DNA of 43,257 nt from assembly GCA_902362965.1 (NCBI GenBank), contig CABIYQ010000004.1, positions 39,866 through 83,122 on the forward strand, in the 5' to 3' direction. The stretch comes from Oscillospiraceae bacterium. GTDB lineage: Bacteria; Bacillota; Clostridia; Oscillospirales; Ruminococcaceae. The position numbers and the translations under genes are program-made. Below, piece after piece: positions 9,575-20,800 of this stretch (position 1 is the first letter of the stretch; the number at the start of each line of letters is the position of its first letter). The notes beneath the pieces were generated by a model that saw nothing but the letters and a program-made list of their open reading frames with translations, made no database searches and was not told the DNA's origin.

Positions 9575-10702
9575 TTACTCGCTGTCGTCTTCTCTGTATT
9601 CATCGCCGTATTTTTCAGCCATACGCTTTCTTGCTTCGTTAATAAGCTCTCTGTTATATTTATTTCTCTCAGATTTGGACATTCCCTCTGTTTCAGCGTT
9701 ATAATCTGCCCGTCCGCCTTTTTTAGCCTGTTCCTGCTGTTTCAGCATTTCAGCCTGCTGATCCATCATTCTTTGCATAAGTCCCGGTTTTTTATTTTTA
9801 TTTTTTTCTTTAAGCTTAACATTTATAGCCTCGATACGTTTAGGACTGAAATAAGCATAAAGCAGGAAAGACTGCAAAAATGAAAATACCGAAGACCATA
9901 TCCAGTAAAAGCCAACGCCGGCAGGTACTGAGAAAGCGAGCCATACCGAGAACACCGGCATAACGAACATAATTATCTTCATAGCGCCCATATTAGGCAT
10001 ATCAGGATTCATCTGTTTTGACTTATACTGTGAATAAATTGTAAAAAGAAGCTGAACAAGACCGGATATTATCGGTATCATAACAAGAGCTACTGCCGCC
10101 TTGCTCCACGTATCAGGGTGAATTGTAGGTATAACGCCCAGATCTACGCCGAGAAAAGTATTTTTAAAGTTTGAAACTTTATCTACAAAATCGCTGCCCA
10201 TATCCGAAAATAGATCGGGATTTTCCTTAACATACTTCAATATTGAAAGCTCAGGACGTGAAGTAAAAGACTTATCTCCTTTAGCAATACCGCTTGCTTC
10301 AATAATATCCTTAGCCTTTTCAAGTGTTGCGGAAGAAATTCTGAGAATATGCGAAAGCGGACGGTAAACAACGTCCAGCACGCCGTAAAGTATGATCATC
10401 GAAATAATCAGCGGCAGACAGCTTCCCATAGGATTAACGCCTTCTTCAGCGTATAGCTTTTGTTGTTCTTCAGCAAGCTTCTGCTGATTATTTGCATATT
10501 GTTTTCTCAGCTTACTGAGCTTTGGATTCAAAGCCTGCATTCTTACTGTTCCAAGCTGCTGCTTGTAAGAAATAGGAAGAAGAATTATTTTCGTAAGAAG
10601 CGTAAAAATTATAATTGAAAATCCGTAATTATTTACAACCTCGTAAATCCAGTACATTATCCAGCCCAGCGGTTTGCCGAGCAGTTCGCCTATCGGTCCC
10701 AA
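9575..10702 (-). CDS. yidC: Membrane protein insertase YidC (SpoIIIJ family)
   Basis: Oxa1/YidC/Alb3 insertase for inner-membrane proteins. 375 residues from the chosen TTG start. It shows the conserved NYGFSIIIFTLLTKIILLP first membrane segment and cytoplasmic hairpin (QALNPKLSKLRKQYANNQQK), then membrane segments near MGSCLPLIISMIILYGVLD, AAVALVMIPIISGLVQLLF and GVGFYWIWSSVFSFLQSFL. The C-terminal ~75 residues are highly charged, as expected for a ribosome-binding tail. An earlier TTG would overlap yidD and has no ribosome site; the TTG at 10702 has AGGAG 10 bases upstream. No in-frame ATG is available, so the start is less certain than the gene. Confidence 0.93.
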   Translation of the reverse strand: MGPIGELLGKPLGWIMYWIYEVVNNYGFSIIIFTLLTKIILLPISYKQQLGTVRMQALNPKLSKLRKQYANNQQKLAEEQQKLYAEEGVNPMGSCLPLIISMIILYGVLDVVYRPLSHILRISSATLEKAKDIIEASGIAKGDKSFTSRPELSILKYVKENPDLFSDMGSDFVDKVSNFKNTFLGVDLGVIPTIHPDTWSKAAVALVMIPIISGLVQLLFTIYSQYKSKQMNPDMPNMGAMKIIMFVMPVFSVWLAFSVPAGVGFYWIWSSVFSFLQSFLLYAYFSPKRIEAINVKLKEKNKNKKPGLMQRMMDQQAEMLKQQEQAKKGGRADYNAETEGMSKSERNKYNRELINEARKRMAEKYGDEYREDDSE

Positions 10703-10730
10703 ATCAGCATTTCTCCTATCTTTTTTTATT

Positions 10731-10970
10731 CTAGCGATGACGTCCCAGGATATCAAATTTATCCGGCACGTAATCTATTCCCCCGTTGCTCCAAGGATTG
10801 CAGCGGAGTATTCTCCACACCGCAAGCCAGCCGCCCTTGATAAAACCGTGTTTTTTCAGTGCTTCAAGAGCATAGGACGAGCAAGTAGGGTGATATTTAC
10901 AGCAGGGCGGGAAAAGTGGAGAAATAATTTTCTTATAGACTTTAATAAAACCCATAAAAATATATTTCAT
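10731..10970 (-). CDS. yidD: Membrane protein insertion efficiency factor YidD
   Basis: Small membrane-associated protein, 79 residues, of the YidD/DUF37 family that aids YidC-dependent insertion. The signature is complete: [20 protein letters not shown], then [19 protein letters not shown]. It lies between rnpA and yidC as in most bacteria. Its ATG directly abuts the rnpA stop, so coupling is likely. Confidence 0.95.
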   Translation of the reverse strand: MKYIFMGFIKVYKKIISPLFPPCCKYHPTCSSYALEALKKHGFIKGGWLAVWRILRCNPWSNGGIDYVPDKFDILGRHR

Positions 10971-11321
10971 TTATTTTTCTCCGAAAGCTGCCGCTTTGAT
11001 TTCATTTATTCCTTTATTTTTCAGGTATCCGCTTAAAACGCCGCTTTTTATTCTGCATGCAGAAGACCTTGCCACAATAATCATATCAATTCCTATAGGC
11101 ATATTGATTTCATTTTCCCTGTAAGCTTGTCTTATAACTCGCTTCGCACGATTTCTAGCAACGGCATTGCCCACTTTTTTTCCGGCTGTAATACCGAGCA
11201 TATTGTAGGGTTTATTGTTGCGTCTCACATAAATAACAACGTTTTTGGACACTATGCATTTTCCCTTTTTGTAAAGATAGAGAAAACTTTTATTTTTATT
11301 TATTGTTTTAGTATAAAGCAT
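10971..11321 (-). CDS. rnpA: Ribonuclease P protein component
   Basis: Protein subunit of RNase P, which with the rnpB RNA removes 5' leaders from pre-tRNA. 116 residues from the ATG at 11321. The family pattern of a short basic N-terminus then K-N-x-x-F-x-x-x-Y-K-x-G-K is seen in INKNKSFLYLYKKGKC, and the RNR signature in VGNAVARNRAKRVIRQAYRE (about 60-80). A TTG eight codons upstream is open but departs from the family start. GAGG lies about 15 bases from the ATG, longer than usual. Confidence 0.94.
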   Translation of the reverse strand: MLYTKTINKNKSFLYLYKKGKCIVSKNVVIYVRRNNKPYNMLGITAGKKVGNAVARNRAKRVIRQAYRENEINMPIGIDMIIVARSSACRIKSGVLSGYLKNKGINEIKAAAFGEK

Positions 11322-11448
11322 AAATTTTATTTTTTTATACCTCAAGGTATAATATTCCTTTATCTTTATATAAAATTATTATACACTATAAATTTCAAAA
11401 TTGCAATAAAAAAGAAATAATTTTATATACTCTTTTATTTAAAATAAA

Positions 11449-11469
11449 AGACCACAAAAAATGTGGTCT
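11449..11469 (-). terminator. Stem-loop between rpmH and rnpA
   Basis: GACCACA (11450-11456) pairs with TGTGGTC (11462-11468), followed on the minus strand by TTTTATTTT. It sits just after rpmH and probably attenuates transcription, letting L34 be made in excess over RNase P protein. Confidence 0.8.
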
Positions 11470-11477
11470 ATCTTTAA

Positions 11478-11612
11478 TTAGTGAGTAAGTCTTGCTCTTC
11501 CCTTAGCTCTTCTGCGGGCAAGAACCTTTCTTCCGTTTGAAGTTGACATTCTCTTGCGGAAACCGTGTTCCTTTTTTCTGTGAATTTTCTTAGGCTGATA
11601 TGTTCTTTTCAT
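11478..11612 (-). CDS. rpmH: 50S ribosomal protein L34
   Basis: 44-residue basic protein of the large ribosomal subunit, too short for most ORF callers. The translation begins [20 protein letters not shown], continues [20 protein letters not shown] and ends RLTH; it matches the L34 family along its whole length. The ATG has AGGAGGAG upstream. It is the first gene of the leftward rpmH-rnpA-yidD-yidC cluster and is driven by a perfect-consensus promoter. Confidence 0.98.
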   Translation of the reverse strand: MKRTYQPKKIHRKKEHGFRKRMSTSNGRKVLARRRAKGRARLTH

Positions 11613-11648
11613 TCTAATTCTCCTCCTTCTTACAAAAACGTCTAATTA

Positions 11649-11698
11649 AACGCTTTTATGCGTTATTTTCAATTCAGATACATTTTACCCGTAAAATG
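11649..11698 (-). promoter_or_regulatory. Two inverted repeats in the rpmH leader
   Basis: AACGC/GCGTT (11649-11653, 11660-11664) and the palindrome CATTTTAC/GTAAAATG (11681-11688, 11691-11698) lie in the untranslated leader between the rpmH promoter and its ribosome site. They could form two RNA hairpins or a protein operator. No known binding site is recognised. Confidence 0.5.
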
Positions 11699-11712
11699 CA
11701 TTTCACTAAATT

Positions 11713-11741
11713 ATTATACATGCTCTTTTCTTCCTTGTCAA
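11713..11741 (-). promoter_or_regulatory. Perfect consensus promoter of rpmH
   Basis: Minus strand TTGACA (11736-11741), 17-base spacer, TATAAT (11713-11718), an exact match to the housekeeping consensus, about 100 bases before the rpmH ATG. This fits a highly expressed ribosomal gene. Confidence 0.9.
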
Positions 11742-11775
11742 GAGTTTTTTTATCTTTTTACAGAAATATTTTTTA

Positions 11776-12118
11776 CGCTTTTTGAAAAAAGCTTAGCAAA
11801 AACTTTTATATCGTCTTTAGTCTGATATAACTTGTTCAATAAGGCTCGACAGGTAAGTATGAGAATATAAGAAAAAATTAAGAAAAAAGCTCAGCAAATA
11901 CTTTTATATCGTCTTTAGTCTGATATAACTTGTTCAATAAGGCTCGACAGGTAAGTATGAGAATATAAGAAAAAATTAAGAAAAAATCTCAGCAAATACT
12001 TTTATATCGTCTTTAGTCTGATTATATCTGTTCAATAAGGCTCGACAGGTAACTACGAAAATAATTTTAGTCTGATTATACCTTTCCAATAAGGTTAAAC
12101 AGTTAATTACTAAGTACG
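11776..12118 (+). repeat. Tandem A-type repeats, 98-bp period
   Basis: GTCTTTAGTCTGAT recurs at 11813, 11911 and 12009, exactly 98 bp apart. Each unit contains an AGCAAAAAC- or AGCAAATAC-like 5' module, CTTTTATATCG, and AATAAGGCTCGACAGGTAA. A fourth, degraded copy covers about 12063-12110. With the promoters on either side, this fills the 650-bp gap between rpmH and dnaA; no gene is seen in it. Confidence 0.92.
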
Positions 12119-12171
12119 CAGAACATTAAAGAACAGTTTTATATCCTCTGCTTTTTTTCAAAAAGCAGGGC

Positions 12172-12200
12172 TTGCACTTTTCAACAATTTATGTTATACT
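12172..12200 (+). promoter_or_regulatory. dnaA promoter with an internal DnaA box
   Basis: TTGCAC (12172-12177), 17-base spacer, TATACT (12195-12200). The spacer begins with TTTTCAACA (12178-12186), the same box that dominates oriC, so DnaA probably represses its own gene. Confidence 0.78.
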
Positions 12201-12222
12201 ATTATTAATTGTAATTCTAATA

Positions 12223-12240
12223 GGAAACTGAAAAGTTTCC
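12223..12240 (+). promoter_or_regulatory. dnaA leader hairpin
   Basis: GGAAACT and AGTTTCC form a perfect 7-bp stem capped by a GAAA tetraloop, ending about 5 bases before the GGAGGT ribosome site of dnaA. It may stabilise the mRNA or modulate initiation. Confidence 0.6.
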
Positions 12241-12261
12241 GGTTCGGAGGTAAAAAATACT

Positions 12262-13620
12262 ATGAATTCCTTTGAAGACTTATTCAACTGCGTAGTAGAC
12301 TACTGCAAAGAAGTCGGAGGCATAGGGGACGTCGCTTTAAAATTATGGATAAAAAACTTGAAGCCTGTAAATCTTGAGGGCAATAAAGCGGTGTTTATGG
12401 TAGATTCCGACTTTCAGCGGGGAGTTGTACTATCAAACTATGAACAGCTTTTAAAGAACGGATTTAAAGAAACTCTGGGTTTCGACGTAGAAATTGAAAT
12501 CAGAATTCCCGATGATGATAATAAAATTTCTTCTCCCGTAGATCTTGATTCTCTCGATGAAAAGCAGCAGGAACTTGAAAAAAGCTACGAATATGCAAAA
12601 TACGACTATACATTCGATACATTTATCGTTGGCAGTTCCAATGAATTTGCCTATGCTGCTTGTACAGCCGTTGCAAAAGGCGGCGGAATGGTATATAACC
12701 CACTCTTTATATACGGTCCGTCGGGACTGGGCAAAACACACCTTATCACTGCTACGGCAAATGAAATGAAACGCAATAACGATAAGCTGAAAATCGTTTA
12801 CGTAACGGGTGAAACTTTTGCAAGTGAAATTATCAACGCTATTCATACTAAAAGTACCGCAGCATTTCACGATAAATACAGGAGTGCGGACGTTCTTCTC
12901 GTAGACGATATTCAGTTTATCGCCGGTAAGGACAGTACTCAGGAGGAATTTTTCCATACGTTCAACGCTCTTTATCAGGACGGTAAACAGATAGTACTGA
13001 CTTCCGACCGTCCTCCAAAAGCCATAAAAACTCTTGAAGACAGAATACGTTCAAGATTTGAATCCGGACTTATCGCCGATATTTCAACTCCGGATTTTGA
13101 AACGAGAATGGCAATTATTAAAAGAAAAGCAGAACTTCTAGAGCTTAAAATTCCCGATGATGTGGCGCAGTTTATCGCCAATAAAATCAAAACCAATATC
13201 AGACAGCTTGAGGGTGCGGTAAAAAAACTCAAGGCTCTTAATCATTACGCAGGCAGTCTGCCTACCATTTCAATGGCGCAAAGCGTTATCAGAGATATTC
13301 TCAACGACGATCAGCCTCTTCCTATTACAGTGGAAAAAATTATTGCAGAGGTTGCAAACGTCTACGGAGTAACTCCGGAAGATATACGCTCCACCAAGCG
13401 TTCCTCACAGATTTCAATAGCAAGAAAGGTTGCAGTTTACGTTGTACGTGAGATCACTCAGATGCCCCTTGCCTCTATCGGTACTGAATTCGGCGGAAGA
13501 GACCACTCTACTATAGTATACGCAGTCAATAACGTATCCGCAAGCATAAAAAAAGACGCCCACCTTAAAGAACTTGTTGAAGATATAATTAAAAATATCA
13601 AGGATCATAACAATGCCTGA
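12262..13620 (+). CDS. dnaA: Chromosomal replication initiator protein DnaA
   Basis: AAA+ initiator that binds boxes at oriC and opens the duplex. 452 residues. The N-terminal DnaB/SirA-interaction domain is followed by a short acidic linker (about 85-110). The AAA+ core has Walker A GPSGLGKTHLITA (about 153-165), Walker B VLLVDDIQF (about 212-220) and RIRSRFESGLIADI (about 260). The C-terminal DNA-binding domain ends with the box-recognition signature GGRDHSTIVYAVNNV (about 413-427). The ATG follows GGAGGT. Repeat elements begin immediately after the stop. Confidence 0.98.
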   Translation: MNSFEDLFNCVVDYCKEVGGIGDVALKLWIKNLKPVNLEGNKAVFMVDSDFQRGVVLSNYEQLLKNGFKETLGFDVEIEIRIPDDDNKISSPVDLDSLDEKQQELEKSYEYAKYDYTFDTFIVGSSNEFAYAACTAVAKGGGMVYNPLFIYGPSGLGKTHLITATANEMKRNNDKLKIVYVTGETFASEIINAIHTKSTAAFHDKYRSADVLLVDDIQFIAGKDSTQEEFFHTFNALYQDGKQIVLTSDRPPKAIKTLEDRIRSRFESGLIADISTPDFETRMAIIKRKAELLELKIPDDVAQFIANKIKTNIRQLEGAVKKLKALNHYAGSLPTISMAQSVIRDILNDDQPLPITVEKIIAEVANVYGVTPEDIRSTKRSSQISIARKVAVYVVREITQMPLASIGTEFGGRDHSTIVYAVNNVSASIKKDAHLKELVEDIIKNIKDHNNA

Positions 13621-13835
13621 CTTACTTTTTTTGAAAAAAAAGTAAGCAAAAAAACTTTTATGCCGTACTTCATTAACCTGATTTTCTTTTTAAAGACTCG
13701 CAAAGTTACTTTTTAAGAGAATTGAAGAAAAAATTTGAAAAAAGCTTGGCAAAAACTTTTATGCCGAACATAATCAACTTGATTTTCTTTTTAAAGTCTC
13801 GCAAAGCAGCTTTTAAAAAAGCTTAGAAAATTTTT
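13621..13835 (+). repeat. Two B-type repeat units after dnaA
   Basis: Starting 1 base after the dnaA stop, CTTACTTTTTTT/AAAAAAGTAAG forms a hairpin, followed by the shared AGCAAAAAAACTTTTATGCCG and the B-type half (TTGATTTTCTTTTTAAAG, then CTCGCAAAG). A second B unit follows (AAAAGCTTGGCAAAAAC then CTTTTATGCCG). Confidence 0.85.
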
Positions 13836-14290
13836 TGCGCTTTATAAAAAACGCAGACAAATATATTTGTTCATTTCTTGTCTCGTGACAAGAAACGAAC
13901 CAAAGAAACACGTACTTTACTTTCTTTCATATGAAAGAAAGTAAAACAAAGAAAAATTTTATCCGCCTTACAACTACTGAACTAATGGTTCACCCCGTAA
14001 AAGGCAAGACATTTAATCTACAATTCACACCCAATTAAGATGGGGACAACTTAAAGGAGAACGTAAGTGGCAGAAATGTCTCAGTACAGTTTTGGGAGAG
14101 TACCTTGCGTGATAGTTTAAAAGGATTGCGCAGTCGTTACCTTTCTTTGCTTCTTTCTTTTGTGTGAACAAAGAAAGAAGGGCATTTCTTTTCGTTATTT
14201 TCTTTGGGCAATCAAAGAAAATGACAAATATGTTTTGCTTACACTTTTATAAAGCGTAGAATGTACGAGACAAGAAAGTTAAGAAAAAAT
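13836..14290 (+). repeat. Long hairpin-rich repeat, copy L2
   Basis: Contains hairpins TTTCTTGTC/GACAAGAAA (about 13876-13897) and ACTTTCTTT/AAAGAAAGT (about 13917-13940), then the conserved core (AAAGGAGAACGTAAG, AAATGTCTCAG, GAGTACCTTGCGTGATAGTT, about 14037-14118), then CTTCTTTCTTT/AAAGAAAGAAG and ATTTTCTTTG/CAAAGAAAAT hairpins. It sits between dnaA and oriC in the same direction as dnaA and dnaN. Its CGCCGCGGCAGG segment is missing compared with L4 and L5. Confidence 0.88.
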
Positions 14291-14334
14291 TCAAAGAAAC
14301 TTGTTTCTTTGATAAAAAATAAGTCTTTTCAACG

Positions 14335-14725
14335 ATTGCACTGTATTTCAACACAGTTTTCAACAGACTGTTGAAAGTTATGTTGAATTATAAATTCAAT
14401 AAAATCAAGCATTTGTATATTGAAGGTAAAATTAATTCCACATATTTCAAAAAACAGAAAATTAACAGTATGTTAAAAGAAAATTGTGATTCCACAAAAA
14501 AATCCCCAATTTTTCCACTTTCAACACACAATTTCTCAACACCCTCAACACAAAAATCCAAATTAAACATGTCCACATTTTATCAACACAGGCTATAAGG
14601 AAAACTTTTTACCGTCTGATTACCGATTTTACTGAAAATTTCCTATAATTCCAACTTTTCAACACCCCCTACTACTACTACTATTTATAAAATTAATTTA
14701 TATTATATTATTGATAAAAAAAACT
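14335..14725 (+). other. oriC: Replication origin oriC with DnaA boxes, DnaA-trio and unwinding region
   Basis: The dnaA-dnaN gap holds about a dozen DnaA-box-like nonamers, mostly TTTTCAACA or close variants: 14345, 14357, 14369 (reverse), 14381 (reverse), 14434, 14488, 14511, 14518, 14533, 14569, 14580 (TTATCAACA) and 14656. Right after the last box come CCCCC (14665-14669) and a triplet run TACTACTACTACTATT (14670-14685), the arrangement of the Bacillus DnaA-trio. Then comes a pure AT stretch (14684-14715), the expected unwinding element. Genes diverge from here, supporting the assignment. The exact unwinding site is inferred. Confidence 0.9.
14620..14649 (+). promoter_or_regulatory. Possible dnaN promoter inside oriC
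   Basis: TTACCG (14620-14625), 18-base spacer, perfect TATAAT (14644-14649), about 155 bases before dnaN. The start point would fall next to the DnaA box at 14656, so DnaA binding or melting could affect dnaN transcription. Confidence 0.45.
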
Positions 14726-14804
14726 GTTTTTTTCTAATTGAAAAATTCCCGCTTTGTTAAAAGTCAAATAAAAAAATTTCTGAATAAAACAGGAAGGAGA
14801 AAAA

Positions 14805-15908
14805 ATGAAATTTACATGTAAAAAAGAAGATATATGCTCCGCTATAAATAATGTTTCAAAAGCGGTCTCACCTAAATCGACTATTGCAGCTCTGGAGGGT
14901 ATAAAGCTACGTCTGGACATGTCTTCCCTTGAGCTTACAGGGTACGATCTTGAGATCGGTATAACGACTTATATTGAATGCGATTCCTCCGATACGGGAG
15001 AAATAGTTTTAAACTCCAGACTATTCAGTGAAATAACAAGAAGAATGCCCTCCGACTTAATTACTTATGACATAGATGATAATCTGAATATGAAAATATA
15101 CGGAGGAAATGCCGAATACCAGATATCTGCAATAAGCGCTGAGGAATATCCTGCGCTTCCTGAAATTGAAAGAGAAAATCCTATACTGATTAATCAGGAA
15201 GTATTAAAAAGCATGATAAATCAGACAAATTACGCAACTTCTCTTAACGACGCAAAACCGATACTTACCGGAGAACTGTTTGATATTGAAAATTCCGGAA
15301 TAAATATGGTCGCAATAGACGGTTTCAGACTTGCTATCAGATATGAAAAAATCAATTGTGCTGATAAGCATTATTTTGTTGTACCGTCAAAGGCGCTTCT
15401 TGAAGCTTCAAGAATTCTTAAAGAGGACGCGGAAAATGATTGTGAAATTTTCGTAAATTCAAAACATATTCTTTTTGATATAAATGGGTACAGAATTTTT
15501 ACAAGACTTCTTGAGGGAGAATTCCATAATTATAAAAACAGCGTGCCTAAGGAATTTAAAACTGAGGTAATTGTAAAAACCAGCGATATCGTTCATTGTC
15601 TGGAAAGATGCTCGCTGCTGCTTAATGAAAAGAATAAAGCTCCTGTAAAATGTACTTTCGGAAACGGTGAAATTAAAATAAACTGTAAAACAGGTATTGG
15701 CAGACTTGACGATAGTATTGAAGCTGAAATAAACGGCGAAAGCGTACTTATAGGCTTTAATAACAAGTATCTGCTCGACGCTTTAAAAGCTGCGGATACG
15801 GATAAAGTCAGAATTCAGATGATAGGGGCGAACAGAGCGGTAAAAATAGTACCTTTTCAGGGGGACAGTTTTACGTTTATTGTTATGCCGGTTCAGATAA
15901 AAGGCTGA
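14805..15908 (+). CDS. dnaN: DNA polymerase III sliding clamp, beta subunit
   Basis: Ring-shaped processivity clamp that tethers DNA polymerase III to DNA. 367 residues, normal length, with three similar clamp domains of about 120 residues. It begins MKFTCKKEDICSAINNVSKA and ends FTFIVMPVQIKG, matching the typical [M/L]P-[M/V]-R/Q end of the clamp. It is directly downstream of oriC and has an AGGAAGGAG ribosome site. A long repeat begins at its stop codon, so it may be transcribed apart from yaaA-recF. Confidence 0.97.
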   Translation: MKFTCKKEDICSAINNVSKAVSPKSTIAALEGIKLRLDMSSLELTGYDLEIGITTYIECDSSDTGEIVLNSRLFSEITRRMPSDLITYDIDDNLNMKIYGGNAEYQISAISAEEYPALPEIERENPILINQEVLKSMINQTNYATSLNDAKPILTGELFDIENSGINMVAIDGFRLAIRYEKINCADKHYFVVPSKALLEASRILKEDAENDCEIFVNSKHILFDINGYRIFTRLLEGEFHNYKNSVPKEFKTEVIVKTSDIVHCLERCSLLLNEKNKAPVKCTFGNGEIKINCKTGIGRLDDSIEAEINGESVLIGFNNKYLLDALKAADTDKVRIQMIGANRAVKIVPFQGDSFTFIVMPVQIKG

Positions 15909-16591
15909 TAAAACTTTCTGAAAGAAAGTTTTACAAAGACTTTCAAATTGAACTTGTTCATTTCTTGTCTCGTGACTGATGTCGAAGCAAAGAAACAATA
16001 TTCTTTAAAACTTCCCTTTTTTAACTTTCTTGTATCGCAACAAGAAAGTTAAAAAGAAATGCGTTCGCTTAAACGCCGCGTCAGGATTACGGTGTATAAA
16101 GCGCCGAATTTTATCCGTCATACAGTTTCTGAACTAATTGTTTTACCCATAAAAGGCAAGACGTGACGTCTAAAAGTCACGCCCAATGAAGATGGGAGCA
16201 ACTTAAAGGAGATCGCAAGATGCAGAAATGTCTCAGCACAGTTTTGGGAGAGAACCTTGCGTGATAGTTTAAAAGGGTTAAGCAGTCGTTACCTTTCTTT
16301 GCTTCTTTTCTTTGTGTGAACAAAGAAAGAAGGGTGTTTCTTTTCGTTATTTTCTTTGCACAAGCAAAGAAAATGACAAATTAAATTTTCTCAGTTTTTT
16401 AAAAAGCTGCTTTGCAAGTGTTTGTAAAGAAAATTAATTTGATTATATACGGTATAAAAGTTTTTGCCCAGCTTTTTTCAAATTTTTTCTTCAATTCTAT
16501 TTTTACTTACTTGTCGAGCCTTATGAAAAATATACCAGTAAACTAAAATCGAAATAAAAGTTTTTTGCTTACTTTTTTTCAAAAAAGTAAG
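15909..16591 (+). repeat. Long hairpin-rich repeat, copy L3, with a reversed A-type end
   Basis: Fills the dnaN-yaaA gap. Hairpins: AACTTTCTTGT/ACAAGAAAGTT (16023-16033, 16040-16050), CTTCTT..AAGAAG (about 16301-16332) and ATTTTCTTTG/CAAAGAAAAT (16349-16358, 16365-16374). The core lies at about 16190-16271. The right end (16500-16591) is an A-type unit in reverse (TACTTGTCGAGCCTTAT, then AAAAGTTTTTTGC) and finishes in a perfect hairpin CTTAC..GTAAG (16568-16591) directly before the yaaA ribosome site. I see no gene in it. Confidence 0.88.
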
Positions 16592-16605
16592 AGAAAGGAA
16601 AGGAA

Positions 16606-16824
16606 ATGGACAAAGAGATTATAGAAACCCAAATAAAAACAGAATATATAAAGCTAGATTCGCTTTTAAAGTTTGCAGGACTGACCGATACAGGCGGATT
16701 CGCAAAGGAGCTTATACAGCACGGATCAGTTACTGTAAACGGCGAAGTATGCACAATGAGAGGAAAAAAAATTCGCAGAGGCGATGAGGTTTCAGTAGAA
16801 AATTTTACAGTCAGAGTGATTTAA
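16606..16824 (+). CDS. yaaA: S4-domain RNA-binding protein YaaA
   Basis: Small S4-like RNA-binding protein, 72 residues, found between dnaN and recF in most Firmicutes; its role is still poorly defined. The S4 core reads [20 protein letters not shown] then [24 protein letters not shown]. The stop directly abuts the recF ATG, so the two are coupled. Its ribosome site (AAAGGAAAGGAA) follows a repeat-derived hairpin. Confidence 0.93.
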   Translation: MDKEIIETQIKTEYIKLDSLLKFAGLTDTGGFAKELIQHGSVTVNGEVCTMRGKKIRRGDEVSVENFTVRVI

Positions 16825-17955
16825 ATGTACGTAACAGCAGTAAAGGCAAATGGCTATAAAAACTTAAAAAACGCTGTGATAAGTCCGCACCCTGAATATA
16901 ATCTTATTACCGGTATGAACGCTCAGGGAAAAACAAATCTTCTTGAAGCCATATGGCTTATGACCGGATGCAGAAGCTTTCGTGGTTCCAAAGACAGAGA
17001 CTATATCTCTATTGACGGCAATATTATGGAGCTTGGTATGGCATTTTACGACGGAAGAAGAACTCAAAAAATTGAGTACTCAATGAGCCGTGAAAATATA
17101 CGGGATAAAAAAATAAAATTGAACGGCGTTTCTATTAAGGGTACTAACGGACTGTTTGATTGCTTCAAGGCAGTGGTTTTTACTCCCGACGATACTGAAC
17201 TGATAAAAGGAAGTCCGGAAAAACGCAGAACTTTTATTGATCTGTGCTGCTGTCAGCTTAACGGCAGGTGTCTGGATTCCGTGAGAAGATACGATCTGCT
17301 TCTGAATCACAGAAATACGCTTCTCAAATCAATTGCCGCCGGAAAAGCGCAAAGGGACAGTATTTATGTCTGGGATCAGCAGATAGCGGCAATAGGTACT
17401 TTTATTTCTGTAAAAAGAAATGAATACGTAAAAAAAATGAATGAAACCTGCCAGAACCTTTACAGCCGTATTACAGGCGGAAAAGAAATTCTGACTATTG
17501 AATATAATTCTAACATTTTCGGCAGTCAAATTCCTGAAGGTAATGACGGAAACGACGCAGTTGCGAAGTATTTTATGAAGCTTAACGGTTCAATAGACGA
17601 TGATATCAGACTTGGTTATACTTTGTGGGGAGCTCACAGAGACGATCTGATCATTAAAATAAACGGAATGAATATCAAAGAATTCGGTTCACAGGGACAG
17701 AAAAAAACAGCCGCACTGGTTATGAAACTGGGTCAGGCTGAGATATATTTCAAAAAAAGCGCAGAAGCTCCGGTTATTCTACTGGACGACGTTATGGGCG
17801 AGCTTGACGAAAGCCGTCAGGCGCTTGTCTTTGAGACGGTAAAAAATATGCAGGTTTTTATAACCGCATGTAATGAAAATGCTGTTAAGGGACTTGCGAA
17901 CGGCGCAGTTTTTCGAGTGGAAAACGGGGAAGTTACAGCTATGCAGGAGAGGTGA
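16825..17955 (+). CDS. recF: DNA replication and repair protein RecF
   Basis: SMC-like ABC ATPase that, with RecO and RecR, loads RecA at gaps behind stalled forks. 376 residues, typical. Walker A GMNAQGKTNLLEAIWLM lies near residue 30, the ABC signature GSQGQKKTAALVMKLGQAE near 290-310 and Walker B VILLDDVMGELDESR near 314-328. The ATG immediately follows the yaaA stop, and remB begins 3 bases after its own stop, giving a tight yaaA-recF-remB operon. Confidence 0.97.
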   Translation: MYVTAVKANGYKNLKNAVISPHPEYNLITGMNAQGKTNLLEAIWLMTGCRSFRGSKDRDYISIDGNIMELGMAFYDGRRTQKIEYSMSRENIRDKKIKLNGVSIKGTNGLFDCFKAVVFTPDDTELIKGSPEKRRTFIDLCCCQLNGRCLDSVRRYDLLLNHRNTLLKSIAAGKAQRDSIYVWDQQIAAIGTFISVKRNEYVKKMNETCQNLYSRITGGKEILTIEYNSNIFGSQIPEGNDGNDAVAKYFMKLNGSIDDDIRLGYTLWGAHRDDLIIKINGMNIKEFGSQGQKKTAALVMKLGQAEIYFKKSAEAPVILLDDVMGELDESRQALVFETVKNMQVFITACNENAVKGLANGAVFRVENGEVTAMQER

Positions 17956-17958
17956 GGT

Positions 17959-18213
17959 ATGTATATTCATCTGGGAAATGAAATTTCTGTAAAGAAAAAA
18001 AATATTGTTGGTATTTTTGATATCGAAAATACTACTATCAGTAAAAATACCGGACATCTTCTGGAAAATGCAACCAAAGAGGGAAGAGTGGTAAATGTTT
18101 CCTATGAAATGCCTAAAAGCTTTATAGTTTCTATGGAAAACGGAAGGGAAATAGTCTATATTTCGCAGATTTCAGTTGCTACCCTCAGAAAAAGAGCGAG
18201 TAACCAATATTAA
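17959..18213 (+). CDS. remB: RemB-like extracellular matrix regulator (DUF370)
   Basis: 84-residue DUF370 protein. In Bacillus the RemA/RemB family are DNA-binding activators of matrix genes, and remB (yaaB) sits between recF and gyrB exactly as here. The N-terminal MYIHLGNEISVKKKNIVGIF is the family start, and FIVSMENGREIVYISQIS is conserved. Overlapping ribosome-site bases with the end of recF show coupling. The regulatory role in this organism is inferred from the family only. Confidence 0.85.
   Translation: MYIHLGNEISVKKKNIVGIFDIENTTISKNTGHLLENATKEGRVVNVSYEMPKSFIVSMENGREIVYISQISVATLRKRASNQY

Positions 18214-20800
<2,587 letters not shown>

Noticed and set aside
11776..12118. CRISPR array
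   Set aside because: The 98-bp repeats are near-identical across the whole period with no variable spacers and no cas genes nearby.
12451..12957. Antisense open frames over dnaA and other core genes
   Set aside because: They are shadows of well-identified genes, without ribosome sites or family resemblance.
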